This document shows positions 34,895-44,213 of a DNA stretch of 64,000 nt, piece after piece. Source of the stretch: Rothia koreensis. Lineage in GTDB: Bacteria > Actinomycetota > Actinomycetes > Actinomycetales > Micrococcaceae. Positions within the stretch are counted from its first letter, which is position 1. The number at the start of each line of letters is the position of its first letter. The stretch lies in contig NZ_NOIQ01000012.1 of NCBI RefSeq assembly GCF_004136575.1, forward strand, positions 1 through 64,000. The letters run 5' to 3'. The notes beneath the pieces were generated by a model that saw only the letters and a list, made by a program, of their open reading frames with translations, did not search any database and was not told the origin of the DNA. The position numbers and the translations under genes were made by a program.

Positions 34895-35350
34895 CTAAAG
34901 GCTTCCTGTCGAGCCGAACCCCGCGGTTCCCCGCTCGGAGCTCGGCAACTCTTCCACGACCTCGAAGGCCGCGTGCTCGTACTTCTGGATCACGAGTTGC
35001 GCGATCCGGTCGCCACGATGGATGTCATAGGGCTCATTCTGGTCCGTGTTGAGCAAAGTCACCATCAGTTCGCCGCGGTAGCCCGAATCGACGGTGCCGG
35101 GAGCGTTCACGATCGTAATGCCTGACTTCGCGGCAAGCCCTGATCGCGGGTGGACCAGTCCCACGTATCCGTCGGGCAGAGCTATCGCCACCCCGGTCCG
35201 CACCAGGGCCCTCTCGCCGGGCCGCAAGGACAGATCCTCCCGGGACCTCAGGTCGGCTCCGGCGTCGCCGTCCTGGGCATACGAGGGAGCCGGCAGCTCC
35301 GGGTCCAGCAGCGTGATCTTGACGTCAACGGTCGGCAGCATGCTCGTCAT
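34895..35350 (-). CDS. dut: Deoxyuridine 5'-triphosphate nucleotidohydrolase
   Basis: dUTPase splits dUTP into dUMP and pyrophosphate, which keeps uracil out of DNA and feeds thymidylate synthesis. The 151-residue trimeric form has all five motifs: [39 protein letters not shown] and the C-terminal [10 protein letters not shown] arm that closes over the active site. The ATG at 35350 is the only reasonable one. It is divergent from the DUF3093 gene. Confidence 0.97.
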   Translation of the reverse strand: MTSMLPTVDVKITLLDPELPAPSYAQDGDAGADLRSREDLSLRPGERALVRTGVAIALPDGYVGLVHPRSGLAAKSGITIVNAPGTVDSGYRGELMVTLLNTDQNEPYDIHRGDRIAQLVIQKYEHAAFEVVEELPSSERGTAGFGSTGSL

Positions 35351-35511
35351 TCCTGGGTCGGTGGCAGTTGTTCGGCGTGCGGCGGCCGCCCGTGCCGGAC
35401 GCAAGTCCGTATCGGTGGGACCGCTTCGCCCTAGGCCACTGTAACGGCTGCGGCCGGGCACTGGCTGAGTCCTCGCCCGCTTTCGAGTACCGGGGGCCCG
35501 GCTCCGACGCG

Positions 35512-35517
35512 TATTCT
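35512..35517 (+). promoter_or_regulatory. Likely -10 box TATTCT for a leaderless gene
   Basis: TATTCT lies 7 nt before the ATG at 35525, and there is no Shine-Dalgarno. This rules out a GTG two bases after the box as the start. Confidence 0.55.
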
Positions 35518-35524
35518 GGTGGAC

Positions 35525-36088
35525 ATGTCTGACTCCGTCTCCCCGAATTCCGACGATCCCGCCGGCTTCGGAGCCCCATCCGCCGTCGAATTCCACGAAA
35601 AGCTCTACCCGTCGATCGGTGTGTGGATCTGCGTGGTCGTCTTCGGCTTCGCGTGTTTCGCCGTCGGCGCGCCGATCAATGTGCCCATAGCGATCCTGGT
35701 GGCCATCGTCCTGGCGGCCACCCTCGGCCTGATTCTCTATTCGTCCTCGCCGGTCCTCGAGGTCACCGAGGATTCCCTCCAGGTCGGTCGGGCACACATC
35801 GAACGCGACTACGTGGGCACGGTCGAGGTTTTCCGTGGGGAGAACGCCCGCATCGCGTGCGGACCCGGCGCCGATGGTCGGGCCTACATGAATTTCCGCC
35901 CGTGGGTCTCCCCTGTGGCCAGGATTCACCTGGTGGACCCGGCAGACCCGACGCCGTACTGGCTCACGAATTCTCGACGCCCGGAGGAATTGGCCCTGGT
36001 TCTGGGGTCGGACCCGGAGCACCAGGCGGTGCGTACGCCGGAGGTGGACCAGAGCGTCGTCGAGCCCGACGACGACGAGGGCCGGTAG
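35525..36088 (+). CDS. DUF3093 membrane protein
   Basis: A 187-residue protein of the DUF3093 family with two adjacent membrane helices (about 32-52 and 55-75). The soluble part follows with [15 protein letters not shown] and the conserved [37 protein letters not shown]. The C-terminal 20 residues are acidic. The role is unknown; a link to dUTPase is only positional. The stop codon falls inside the first of three tandem 18-bp repeats. Confidence 0.88.
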   Translation: MSDSVSPNSDDPAGFGAPSAVEFHEKLYPSIGVWICVVVFGFACFAVGAPINVPIAILVAIVLAATLGLILYSSSPVLEVTEDSLQVGRAHIERDYVGTVEVFRGENARIACGPGADGRAYMNFRPWVSPVARIHLVDPADPTPYWLTNSRRPEELALVLGSDPEHQAVRTPEVDQSVVEPDDDEGR

Positions 36089-36134
36089 CGGATGCACCGC
36101 CGGTAGCGGATGCACGGCCGATAGCGGATGCACA
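36081..36134. repeat. Three tandem 18-bp repeats across a stop codon
   Basis: GCCGGTAGCGGATGCACC and two near-identical copies run from 36081 to 36134. Each unit carries TAG in the frame of the DUF3093 gene, and the first TAG is its stop. The array ends at the terminator stem. Confidence 0.9.
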
Positions 36135-36166
36135 AAGGGGAGGACCTTCTCGGTCCTCCCCTTTGT
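36132..36166. terminator. Bidirectional terminator between DUF3093 and DUF4193
   Basis: ACAAAGGGGAGGACC and its complement make a 15-bp perfect stem with a 5-nt loop. Both strands have T residues at the base of the stem. It sits between two converging genes. Confidence 0.85.
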
Positions 36167-36201
36167 CAACGTCTCGCGCGTTCCGCGCCGTCAGCCGCGC
36201 C

Positions 36202-36501
36202 CTACGCCTCGCACTCGATGCAGTAGTAGAGCCCGCCTTCCTCGCGGGCAATCTGCGAACGGTGGCGCACGAGGAAGCAGGATGCACAGGTGAACTCGTC
36301 CTGTTGGGCCGGAAGAACGACCACGGAGAGTTCTTCGTGCGAGAGGTCCGCTCCCGGAAGCTCGAAGCTCTCGGCGGCAGCGTTCTCGTCCTCGTCCACA
36401 ACGTTGGACTGCTGGTCGCTTCGGTGCGACTTCAGCTCCTCAATGGAGTCCGAGCTGCTTTCTTCGTCTTGCTTGCGCGGGGCGTCGTAATCGGTAGCCA
36501 T
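36202..36501 (-). CDS. DUF4193 zinc-ribbon-like protein
   Basis: A 99-residue acidic protein of the actinobacterial DUF4193 family. The start MATDYDAPRK is characteristic. The C-terminus has two cysteine pairs (CASC and YYCIECEA) that would bind one zinc ion. The related group often lies beside dut, DUF3093 and sepH, as it does here. A nucleic-acid or RNA polymerase-binding role is a guess from the zinc ribbon. Confidence 0.9.
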   Translation of the reverse strand: MATDYDAPRKQDEESSSDSIEELKSHRSDQQSNVVDEDENAAAESFELPGADLSHEELSVVVLPAQQDEFTCASCFLVRHRSQIAREEGGLYYCIECEA

Positions 36502-36811
36502 GTTTCTGTCACGCTTTCGTCGGTAGCTCTCAGCACGCCCACACGGCCGTGCCGATCATCGTGTGGTTCTTGTACCGGTGTGGGCACCTGTTGGCCAGCT
36601 CATGAGACATAAACAGAACTCGATGCGTGCCGGTATCGCGATGATTGTTCACTATCGGGCCCCGCGATGTCCAGCCGATTTTACTGTGAGCGGATTCTTC
36701 GGGTCGCGGGGTGTCTGGCCACAAGACCGCAAGGCGGTATTCTGTCAGGAGCAATGGGCGCGAATGGCCTGGTCGTGCACGCGTCGCAAGCGGTATCACT
36801 AAGGAGAACTG
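36502..36811. other. 310-bp divergent spacer upstream of sepH
   Basis: No gene is supported. A possible sepH -10 box TATTCT is at 36738-36743, followed by a leader of about 65 nt and the ribosome-binding site AGGAGA just before the ATG at 36812. A DUF4193 promoter must also lie here but is not clear. Confidence 0.45.
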
Positions 36812-37960
36812 ATGGATCGGCTGACTTTCGTGGGAGTCCAAGACGACGGCGAGCACCTCGTTCTCGAGTCTCCGGACGGTGAGCACCGATACCGTGTCGT
36901 CATCGACAACAGCCTGCGCAATGCGGTGGTCAAGGCCAAGAGAGCACAGACCCCTCGAGGACTCAGCGGACGGGGCGATTACGGCCCCCGCGATATCCAG
37001 ACCCGATTCAGGCAGGGCGCGAGCGTCGATGAGATCGTCGCTGAGTCAGGGTGGAAGCCCGAGCGCGTGCGCCGGTACGAGTGGCCGATCCTGGCCGAAC
37101 GCGCCCATATCGTGACCGCCGCTCGCAACGTCGTCGTCCGTCCCCTCGACCCCGCGTCCAGGGGCCGCAAAACGCTCCATGACCAAGTCGTCGGTGTGCG
37201 CGAGGACTGGAACTTCGCTGAAGGCGATGCCCAGTGGAATGCGTGGCAGCGCGAGGACGGACAGTGGAACGTGACTGTTTCGGTCGATTACTCCCAGACC
37301 GCGCTCTCCCAGATTCCCTCCGGGGCCGATTTTCCCGCGCGCTTCGTGTACAACCCAGCGAACCAGACGGTCGTTGCCGGCAACGCCGTGGCCGAGTTCC
37401 TGATGGGTCGCCCGCACGGTGCCGAAGAGGAAGAGGCCCTCGAAGAGCTCGACGACGAACCCGCGCTCGAGACCGAAGCGGACCAGGACCCCGATCAAGA
37501 ATTCGTCGAATCGCCGACGGACGAGGGCTCCCTCGCATCGACCGACGTCGCGCCCGATTCCTTGACGGAGGAGGAGGACGACGACGACGCCTCGACCGCG
37601 GGCCCTGCCGGCGAGGATTCCGCGTCCGATGAGGATGATGACGCCCAGGGACCGCGCAATCACCTGCGGGCCGTGGGCGCGGACGAACCGAGCCCCACCG
37701 AGAGCCTCCTGGACGAACTCGAATCGCGCCGGGGAACCCCCGCCGGCAGCGACCCGGCCAGCGACCGTCGGGTCTCGGGACTGACCCAGGAGCTTCCGGG
37801 GCAGGGCACACTGACCGACGGAGGTACGGACTCCGAGCAGCCTGGTGGCTCCACAGGGCAAGGATCCGAGGGGCAACGCCCCGGCAAGTCGCGCTCCGGC
37901 CGCCCCTCCGTGCCGAGCTGGGACGACATCCTCTTCGGGCAACAGCGCCCCAAGGAGTGA
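36812..37960 (+). CDS. sepH: Septation protein SepH
   Basis: SepH is an actinobacterial cell-division protein that stimulates FtsZ polymerisation. The N-terminal DUF3071 domain (1-175) includes a helix-turn-helix-like piece (RFRQGASVDEIVAESGWKPERVRRYEWPI, split here as residues 69-97). The middle is a long acidic disordered region (about 205-360), and the chain ends with the short conserved motif WDDILFG (about 370-376). All three parts match the family. Length is 382 residues. The ATG has AGGAGAACT upstream. Confidence 0.95.
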   Translation: MDRLTFVGVQDDGEHLVLESPDGEHRYRVVIDNSLRNAVVKAKRAQTPRGLSGRGDYGPRDIQTRFRQGASVDEIVAESGWKPERVRRYEWPILAERAHIVTAARNVVVRPLDPASRGRKTLHDQVVGVREDWNFAEGDAQWNAWQREDGQWNVTVSVDYSQTALSQIPSGADFPARFVYNPANQTVVAGNAVAEFLMGRPHGAEEEEALEELDDEPALETEADQDPDQEFVESPTDEGSLASTDVAPDSLTEEEDDDDASTAGPAGEDSASDEDDDAQGPRNHLRAVGADEPSPTESLLDELESRRGTPAGSDPASDRRVSGLTQELPGQGTLTDGGTDSEQPGGSTGQGSEGQRPGKSRSGRPSVPSWDDILFGQQRPKE

Positions 37961-38066
37961 TGACGAAGAATTCGTCACCGGACTCGCCATAGCGACCGGC
38001 GCACGGTATTTTGTGTGTTACAGGTAGTCATGAACTTGTTACGGCACGCAACGCACAAAGGTTTTC

Positions 38067-39404
38067 ATGGGGAAGAAGCGCCGCAAGGCACGTCCGGGGA
38101 GCGGCACAGACTCATCGCTCCCCCAGAATGTACAGGGATCGAAGGATCAGGCGGCCAAGGGCACCGATCATTCGAATCCCGCGTCCGATGTGTCCGGCAA
38201 CGGCCCTGAACGCGACAAGGCTTCGACGGAGTCGGCCGAGACGTCGTCTCCCGAATCTCCCGTCACCGAGACTTCTTCGGACGAATCCTCGAACGTGCCG
38301 ACCACGGGGGCAACCCAGGAGCTGGCGCCGGGGTACGAATACGTCGGGCAGACCCAGGCCCACAATGCCCTCGAAACCGAACCCATGCAGAGCCTCAACG
38401 ACGAGCTCTTCTCCGACGCGACGTTGCCGCAGTCCAAGCGCGAGCGCCGGCGGCAGGAGCGGATCGAGCAGGAGCGCCGTCGTGAGGCAGCGGCCGCCGA
38501 GGAACAGCGACGTCGCAGGCTGGCCGCCCTGACCGAGGGGCAAGCCCCTCGCACCTCCTCACAGAATTCTGGCTCCTCGGACGGCGCGAGCTCGACCGGT
38601 TCCGGCTCTGCTCCGGCCGCCGGGGCGGGAGCGGCAGCCGCCGGTGCCGGCGCCGGCGCCGCGGGTGCCGGCGCCGCGGGTGCAGCGGCGGCTGGCAGGC
38701 ACGCGGACGGGAACGAACCGACGGATGCCACCCCCACGGGTCCCATCGTCCCGGTCAGCCCCGGTGAACCCACCGGTTGGATCCACCACGAGGACTCCGA
38801 GGGCGATGATTCCATTGCGGCGACCGCCGCGGCAGGTGCCGGTGGGGCCGGCGCGTCGGCCGCTGCCCACGATGCACCTGACTCGGAGGACGAGCGTCCT
38901 TCGCGGAAGGGTCCTCTGCTGTGGGCAGGAGCGGCCGTCCTGGGCATCGCCGTGATCGGAGGCGGGGCCACGATCGCCGTACTCAACTCCGATGACGACA
39001 ACCCCAAGGGGACCGCCACGACAGCGTCGCCCTCGTCGACGTCCTCGACGCCCTCGAGCTCCTCGTCCAAGCCCGCATGGTCGAGCCCTGCTCCGGCTCC
39101 GACGCCCACCGTGATCGAGCAGCAGCCGGAACCGACCGATCCGTACGGTCAGGTAACCCAGGCGCCACCGACGGTTGCTCCGACGCAAGCGCCGCCGGCT
39201 CCGACCCAGGAACCGACGCAACAGCCCACCCAGGAGCCGACCCAGGAACCCACGCAGGAGCCGACCCAGGAACCGACGCAACCTCCCACTCAGGAACCGA
39301 CACAGGCTCCCACGCAACCACCCCAGCCTTCGAATCCTGGCCAGCCCGGCGGTAGTTCCGGCAACGGCCAGGGCAATGGCGGGTCAGCGGGTCCGAACCG
39401 CTGA
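38067..39404 (+). CDS. Single-pass membrane protein with PTQE-repeat tail
   Basis: A 445-residue protein I cannot assign to a named family. The N-terminal 280 residues are cytoplasmic-looking: a basic start (KKRRKARPG), a Ser/Glu-rich part, a charged coiled segment (about 122-152, KRERRRQERIEQERRR) and a Gly/Ala spacer (about 178-210). A single membrane helix lies at about 282-307. Outside follow a Ser/Thr linker and a Pro/Thr/Gln/Glu repeat (about 365-425, PTQEPTQEPTQE...), ending in Gly/Asn-rich sequence. The repeat tail may be a cell-wall spanning stalk. No sorting motif is present. Confidence 0.8.
   Translation: MGKKRRKARPGSGTDSSLPQNVQGSKDQAAKGTDHSNPASDVSGNGPERDKASTESAETSSPESPVTETSSDESSNVPTTGATQELAPGYEYVGQTQAHNALETEPMQSLNDELFSDATLPQSKRERRRQERIEQERRREAAAAEEQRRRRLAALTEGQAPRTSSQNSGSSDGASSTGSGSAPAAGAGAAAAGAGAGAAGAGAAGAAAAGRHADGNEPTDATPTGPIVPVSPGEPTGWIHHEDSEGDDSIAATAAAGAGGAGASAAAHDAPDSEDERPSRKGPLLWAGAAVLGIAVIGGGATIAVLNSDDDNPKGTATTASPSSTSSTPSSSSSKPAWSSPAPAPTPTVIEQQPEPTDPYGQVTQAPPTVAPTQAPPAPTQEPTQQPTQEPTQEPTQEPTQEPTQPPTQEPTQAPTQPPQPSNPGQPGGSSGNGQGNGGSAGPNR
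39205..39330 (+). repeat. Tandem 12-bp repeats coding for PTQE
   Basis: About ten imperfect copies of CCGACCCAGGAA-type units code for Pro-Thr-Gln-Glu/Pro tetrapeptides in the tail of the membrane protein. The units can slip in length without a frame change. Confidence 0.8.
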
Positions 39405-39440
39405 GCCGTTCGGCCTGGTAGCGGCCCGTCTCCGCGGGAA

Positions 39441-40682
39441 TCAGGCCCCCGTCCACGCTCTCAGGGGAACGAACCTTTCGTCGTCTGTCCATGAGCCGTG
39501 CTGTCCCACCATGGACAGTGCCCCAGGGTTGGAGCGGCGCAGGTCGAACAGGGCCAGCGAGCCGTGGGCGGCAATGATGAGGTCCCCTATACGGTCCCGC
39601 ACTTCCGGGCGGACGTCGTGACCGAAGTACCCCGCCGCGATCAGGTAGTCCCTGTCCAGGACCCACGCGCGGTCCCCGAAGCGATTCGCCCAGGCGGTCG
39701 AGAGTCTCGCCCGGGCATCGGCGTCTTCGGGATCCTCGAGATGCAGCTGTACCATCCTGGGCTCTCCGGCGGTGAGCCTGACGCCGTCGACCAGGTCGGG
39801 GAATTGTGAGTAGTCCACCCGGTCCTCGGAGGGTATGTCGACCATGCCGTGGTCCGCGGTGAGCAGCACCAGGGTTTCCGGGCCGAGACGGGAGGTGAGC
39901 CTCTTGAGGCCGTGGTCGAGCTCCTCGAGGGACTCGAGCCAGCGTTCTGACGTGCACCCGTGCTTGTGCCCCGCCTGATCCAGCTCTCCCCAGTACAGGT
40001 ACATGAAGGTCGGGGTGCGTTGGCGCAGGATTTCGGACGCCTGGCTGATCCGCGCCAGGGTCGATCCTGCGCCGACAAACCGACCTCCGCGCAAGGCTGC
40101 CCGGGTCAGGGCGCTGCCTTCGTACGCGGGCATCGATACGGTCACCGCATCTCCCATGCCTTCCAGTCGCTCGAAGACCGTGGCATGGGGCTGCCATTGC
40201 AGCGGGTCCACCGCGGGGTCCCATCCCGACAGCTGGTTGACCACGACGTCGCGTTCGGGGTCGACGACGTCGTACCCCACCATTCCGGTCTGGCCCGGGG
40301 GAAGTCCAGTGCCCAGCACGGCCAAGGAAGCCGCCGTGGTCGAGGGCAGGGCGGCGTCCAGATCACCGAGATCCATGGACTTCCGGACATTCGGGGCGTG
40401 CCCGGCGCTGCGTGACAGGAGCGCGCTGCCCAGACCGTCGACGAGGACAACGCACACGTTCCGGAAAGGACCATTGCGGCCCCAGTCGGTCAACCTGGTG
40501 CCCAGTCCGAGAGCATCGGGGAATTCCGCGCGTCGAGAAGAGTCAGCGACGGGTCGGTACATCGAGGCGGCCGAGGACAGCACGTCCCCGATCGAGTTGC
40601 GACCGTACCGGGGCGGGGGCGGGAATGTCGGGCCGGTCAGGTCCTGCCCCGTGGGTCCCGAGCTCGGGTGTTGCGTCGTCAT
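39441..40682 (-). CDS. Alkaline phosphatase-superfamily phosphodiesterase
   Basis: A 413-residue enzyme of the alkaline phosphatase fold, near nucleotide pyrophosphatases. VCVVLVDGLGSALL (about 76-89) gives the first metal Asp, STTAASLAVLGTG contains the catalytic Thr, and LTADHGMVDIP (about 285-295) and GQHGSW near the end carry the other metal ligands. No signal peptide is seen, so it acts in the cytoplasm. Substrate is unknown. The start shares one base with the DUF5998 stop (TGATG), so the two are coupled. Confidence 0.88.
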   Translation of the reverse strand: MTTQHPSSGPTGQDLTGPTFPPPPRYGRNSIGDVLSSAASMYRPVADSSRRAEFPDALGLGTRLTDWGRNGPFRNVCVVLVDGLGSALLSRSAGHAPNVRKSMDLGDLDAALPSTTAASLAVLGTGLPPGQTGMVGYDVVDPERDVVVNQLSGWDPAVDPLQWQPHATVFERLEGMGDAVTVSMPAYEGSALTRAALRGGRFVGAGSTLARISQASEILRQRTPTFMYLYWGELDQAGHKHGCTSERWLESLEELDHGLKRLTSRLGPETLVLLTADHGMVDIPSEDRVDYSQFPDLVDGVRLTAGEPRMVQLHLEDPEDADARARLSTAWANRFGDRAWVLDRDYLIAAGYFGHDVRPEVRDRIGDLIIAAHGSLALFDLRRSNPGALSMVGQHGSWTDDERFVPLRAWTGA

Positions 40683-41281
40683 CAGGAGTGCGAGGTCCCA
40701 GAGAGGGCGGTATTGGCTCGGCGGAGGGCTCGCGCGAATTCCTTGGCGTCCTGCACGGCCTGTTGGCCATCGGCCTCCGCGGAGATTCGGAGGACGACGT
40801 CTTCCCGTGCGGCGACCCCCGTGTACCCGTGGTCGGCCTCGCACTGGGGATCGGAGCAGCCCGCGGGCTGGAGGTCCAGCCGATGGCTGCCCGTCCAGGA
40901 CATCATCAGCGTCACCTCCGCGGCCAGGGAATCGGGGGTGTAGTTCTGCGGCTGACGATAGGCGTAGGACAGAGTTACCGAGGTCAGGTTGCGGACCGGG
41001 ACCGTTTCGGTCGAGACGTGGGCCACGACCTGGTTACCGTCCTCGTCCAAGGACTGGTCGTCCACGTGGGTGATCTGGACGATGTCGCCCGCCAGGGCCA
41101 GCACGGTCACGTGGCGGTGGACCTCGGTCTGGTCGAAGTGCGTCTCCAAGTGGACCAGGTGCGAGGACGGGATTTGCCCGTCCAGGGCATCCCGCACCAC
41201 GTCACTGACCAATTGGGGGTAGAACCCCGCATTGACGATGTCGCGGTCCAGATACTTGCCCATGTTTCCTGACTCAGCCAT
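40682..41281 (-). CDS. DUF5998 family protein
   Basis: A 199-residue soluble protein of the DUF5998 family. LDRDIVNAGFYPQLVSDVVRDAL is the usual N-terminal segment and HLVHLETHFDQTEVHRHVTVLAL the central one. The function is unknown. It precedes the phosphodiesterase gene with a one-base overlap, and the pairing is common in Actinobacteria. The ATG at 41281 is taken; a second ATG at 41263 with CAGGAAAC upstream is an equal candidate. Confidence 0.85.
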   Translation of the reverse strand: MAESGNMGKYLDRDIVNAGFYPQLVSDVVRDALDGQIPSSHLVHLETHFDQTEVHRHVTVLALAGDIVQITHVDDQSLDEDGNQVVAHVSTETVPVRNLTSVTLSYAYRQPQNYTPDSLAAEVTLMMSWTGSHRLDLQPAGCSDPQCEADHGYTGVAAREDVVLRISAEADGQQAVQDAKEFARALRRANTALSGTSHS

Positions 41282-41410
41282 GCACTCGCTCTCGATGTTC
41301 GACGACGACGCGGGGCCGTCTCTCCCCTGGCCGGGGAATTCTTCGCCCTCGGACCCGGGCGCTTCCGCCCCATTCTACGACCCCACTCGGGCGCCGTCAG
41401 ACCGAGGTCG

Positions 41411-44128
41411 TCACGAGCGCGACATGGTCCTGCGTGCGCTGTCCGTCCGCTGCTCCGGATTCCCGAGTTCGACCGTGCAGTCCAGGACTGTCAGGGCATT
41501 CTCCGAAATCATCACGGGATTCAGCTCCAGGAGGGCGATTTCGGGATGCCGGTCCTTGAGCTCCGCCACGCGTCGGATCAGGTCCTCGAGAAGTTCCACG
41601 GCAACCGGCGGCAGACCGTCGTACCCGAAGAGCTTTCGTGCCGCCTTCGGGGATCTGACCAGCTTCTCGACGTCGCGCTGGGTCAGCGGCGGCACGCGGT
41701 GCGCCCAGTCGTCCAGCAGGTTCACGGTGTCTCCGGCGATTCCGAAGGACAGGACCGGTCCGAGCAGGGGATCTTCCATCGCCCGGATCACGCAGTTCTG
41801 ACCGGTGGGAGCCATGCTCTGGACCTCGAGGTCGAAGTCACCGTATGTGGCCAGCGTCCGGTGCATCAGGTCGATGTCCCGGAGGAGGGTTTCTTGGTCC
41901 TCGATGCCGAGCCTCACTCCCCCGAGGTCGATTCGATGCCGCATGGTCGGGTCGATCGCTTTGAGGGCCACCGGATACCCGAGTCTGTCGGCGGCTTCCA
42001 CCGCCTGCTCCTTGGTTTCGAAAGGGACGGATTCCAGGACGGAGATGCCGTATTCGGAGAGCATGTCCGCGGCATCGGATGAGGAGAGTTCCAGAAGTCC
42101 TTCACCGGGAATCCGAGGGCTGAGCCTCTGGATCTGCCGGTCGACTTCCTTCGCGTTCGTGCCCTCGATCTCGGCGACGAAGACGTCCTCCTGGGCCCGC
42201 CATGCCATGTAGTCCATGACCGCGGCCAACGCCCCGATGGCCGCGCCCGGGCTCTCATAGCAGGGAACGCCCGGATAGGTGAGGGACTCTTCCCCGTCCG
42301 CCCCCGTCCACGTGCGCGGGCAGGGACAGATCCCGCGCTGATAATCCGTGGGTTCGACGACGCCGGTGTAGGCCGCGAGAACGGGCTTGCCGGTCTCGAC
42401 GCCGCAATCGGCAAGCACCTCGGTGATCTCGTCCTGTCCGACAAAAGGCGACGGCAGGAAGGAGGCCACCGCGGCATCGACGTCGGAGGAGCGCAACGCG
42501 GTCAGAACGGAATCCCGAATCATGTCGAGGATGTCGATGTCCGGGCTCGCCGTGTCCAGGACGTGCTCGGTGTGCGTTGCCTCGACCCCGTAGCTCGCGC
42601 ACGCATCCGAAATGACCCTGCCCAGGGCGAAGGCGTTCGAGAAGACGGCGACCCGCCGTCCCCGGGGCAAAGGCTGGGAGACCACGAGCTGTGCAATGTC
42701 CATCAGGTGTTCCGAAGTCTCGGCCCGAATCACACCCGACTGGCGGAACATCGCGTTGAGGGCTTCCGGCGGGGCCGAGCTGGTGCGCCCCGTGTGCCCG
42801 GGTGGCAACTGGACCCCGGTGACATCCGATTTGGCCACGATGACCGGCTTGGTCCTGGCCAGGCGCCGGGCGATGCGCGAGAACTTGCGCGGGTTGCCGA
42901 TCGACTCGAGGTACATGCAGCACGCGGTGGTCCGGCCGTCGTCCTCCCAGTACTGCATCATGTCGTTCCCGGAAACATCCGCACGGTTCCCGCCGGAGAG
43001 AATCGTGGAGAATCCGAGGTCCCGCCGGCGGGCCGAGGTGTACAGCAACACCCCGATGGCGGCGGACTGGCTGAAGAGCCCCAACCCTCCCGGGGTCGGG
43101 GGCGAAGGGCTCAACGACGCGTTCAACGAGACCGCCGGGTCGGTGTTGATCAGGCCCAAGGACGCGGGACCGATGACCCTCATGCCGTAGCTGCGCGCGG
43201 TACGGACCAAAGACTGCTGCCGGGTGCGCCCCCGGGCGCCGTCGTCGGCATACCCTCCCGTGACGATGCAGACACCGCGAACCCCCGCGCGCCCGCATTC
43301 CTCGACCACGCCCGCCACTTCGGAGATCGGAACCGTGATGATCGCGAGATCCACGGGCTCCGGAACCTGATCGATGCTCGGGTAGGCTTTCATGCCCGCA
43401 AGTTCGAAGGCTTCCGGATTGATCCCGTAGACCGGTCCCGCGAAACCGCCCTCGACCACATTGACCAGGATCTCGTGGCCGACCTGGCTCCAATCCCGGG
43501 AGGCACCGATCACCGCGATCGACCTCGGTGCGATCAGCGAGGAGACCGATTTCGCCTCGGCTCGGTGCTCGCGGGAGGCCATGACCTCGCGTGACTTCTC
43601 CGTGGGGTCGATATCGAAGTTGACCATGACGACGCCGTCGTCGAACACTCGCGCAACCTCGAAGCCCGCTTCAGAAAAGACATTGAGCATCTTCCGGTTC
43701 TCGGGGAGCACCTCGGCCGAGAATTTGGTGATGCCACGCTCGAGGCCGGCCGCGGCGAGGTGTTCGAGCAGAATGGAACCGATGCCCCGGCCGTGGTGGG
43801 CGTCCGAAATGAAGAATGCGACCTCCGCCTCGTGGGGGTCGTTGGTCCTGTCGAAGCGACCGATACCGATCATTTCCGCGCCGAGCATGATCACGAAGGC
43901 AACGCGGTCCTGATGGTCGACCGTGGTGAAGCGCGCGAGCTCCTTCGCGCTCAGAGAGGACTTGTAGGTGAAGAACCGCAGGTAGATGGTGCGTTCGGAC
44001 TGCCTGGAATACATCGCTGCCAGTGCGTCCTGGTCTGTCGGGAGCACGGGTCGCAAGTGAGCGGTCGCGCCATCGCGCAATACGACGTCGGCTTCCCAGT
44101 GGGAGGGGTACGCGTTCTCTTCGGGCAT
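41411..44128 (-). CDS. GNAT acetyltransferase fused to NDP-forming acyl-CoA synthetase-like protein (Pat type)
   Basis: A 905-residue multidomain protein. Residues about 18-170 are a GNAT domain with the acetyl-CoA loop HHGRGIGSILLEHL. Residues 200-300 are the CoA-binding Rossmann domain (IAVIGASRDWSQVG), followed by succinyl-CoA ligase-like domains and a C-terminal ATP-grasp domain (about 690-890, YPVALKAIDPTMRHRIDLGGVRLG). Streptomyces PatA has this GNAT-first order, while Salmonella Pat has GNAT last. Pat enzymes acetylate lysine, for example in acetyl-CoA synthetase. His445 in GHTG matches the phospho-His of active NDP-forming synthetases. A TAGACT box 6 nt before the ATG suggests a leaderless message. 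Confidence 0.9.
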   Translation of the reverse strand: MPEENAYPSHWEADVVLRDGATAHLRPVLPTDQDALAAMYSRQSERTIYLRFFTYKSSLSAKELARFTTVDHQDRVAFVIMLGAEMIGIGRFDRTNDPHEAEVAFFISDAHHGRGIGSILLEHLAAAGLERGITKFSAEVLPENRKMLNVFSEAGFEVARVFDDGVVMVNFDIDPTEKSREVMASREHRAEAKSVSSLIAPRSIAVIGASRDWSQVGHEILVNVVEGGFAGPVYGINPEAFELAGMKAYPSIDQVPEPVDLAIITVPISEVAGVVEECGRAGVRGVCIVTGGYADDGARGRTRQQSLVRTARSYGMRVIGPASLGLINTDPAVSLNASLSPSPPTPGGLGLFSQSAAIGVLLYTSARRRDLGFSTILSGGNRADVSGNDMMQYWEDDGRTTACCMYLESIGNPRKFSRIARRLARTKPVIVAKSDVTGVQLPPGHTGRTSSAPPEALNAMFRQSGVIRAETSEHLMDIAQLVVSQPLPRGRRVAVFSNAFALGRVISDACASYGVEATHTEHVLDTASPDIDILDMIRDSVLTALRSSDVDAAVASFLPSPFVGQDEITEVLADCGVETGKPVLAAYTGVVEPTDYQRGICPCPRTWTGADGEESLTYPGVPCYESPGAAIGALAAVMDYMAWRAQEDVFVAEIEGTNAKEVDRQIQRLSPRIPGEGLLELSSSDAADMLSEYGISVLESVPFETKEQAVEAADRLGYPVALKAIDPTMRHRIDLGGVRLGIEDQETLLRDIDLMHRTLATYGDFDLEVQSMAPTGQNCVIRAMEDPLLGPVLSFGIAGDTVNLLDDWAHRVPPLTQRDVEKLVRSPKAARKLFGYDGLPPVAVELLEDLIRRVAELKDRHPEIALLELNPVMISENALTVLDCTVELGNPEQRTDSARRTMSRS

Positions 44129-44134
44129 GCTCCC

Positions 44135-44140
44135 AGTCTA
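44135..44140 (-). promoter_or_regulatory. Likely -10 box TAGACT for the Pat-like gene
   Basis: TAGACT on the minus strand ends 6 nt before the ATG at 44128. The GGGAGC between them is a weak alternative Shine-Dalgarno. Confidence 0.45.
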
Positions 44141-44213
44141 GTATCGCAAGTCACAGGTTCCTATTGTTCTACACTGGTGAGGCCCATGACCGTCAGACCG
44201 TGAGGATTCACAG

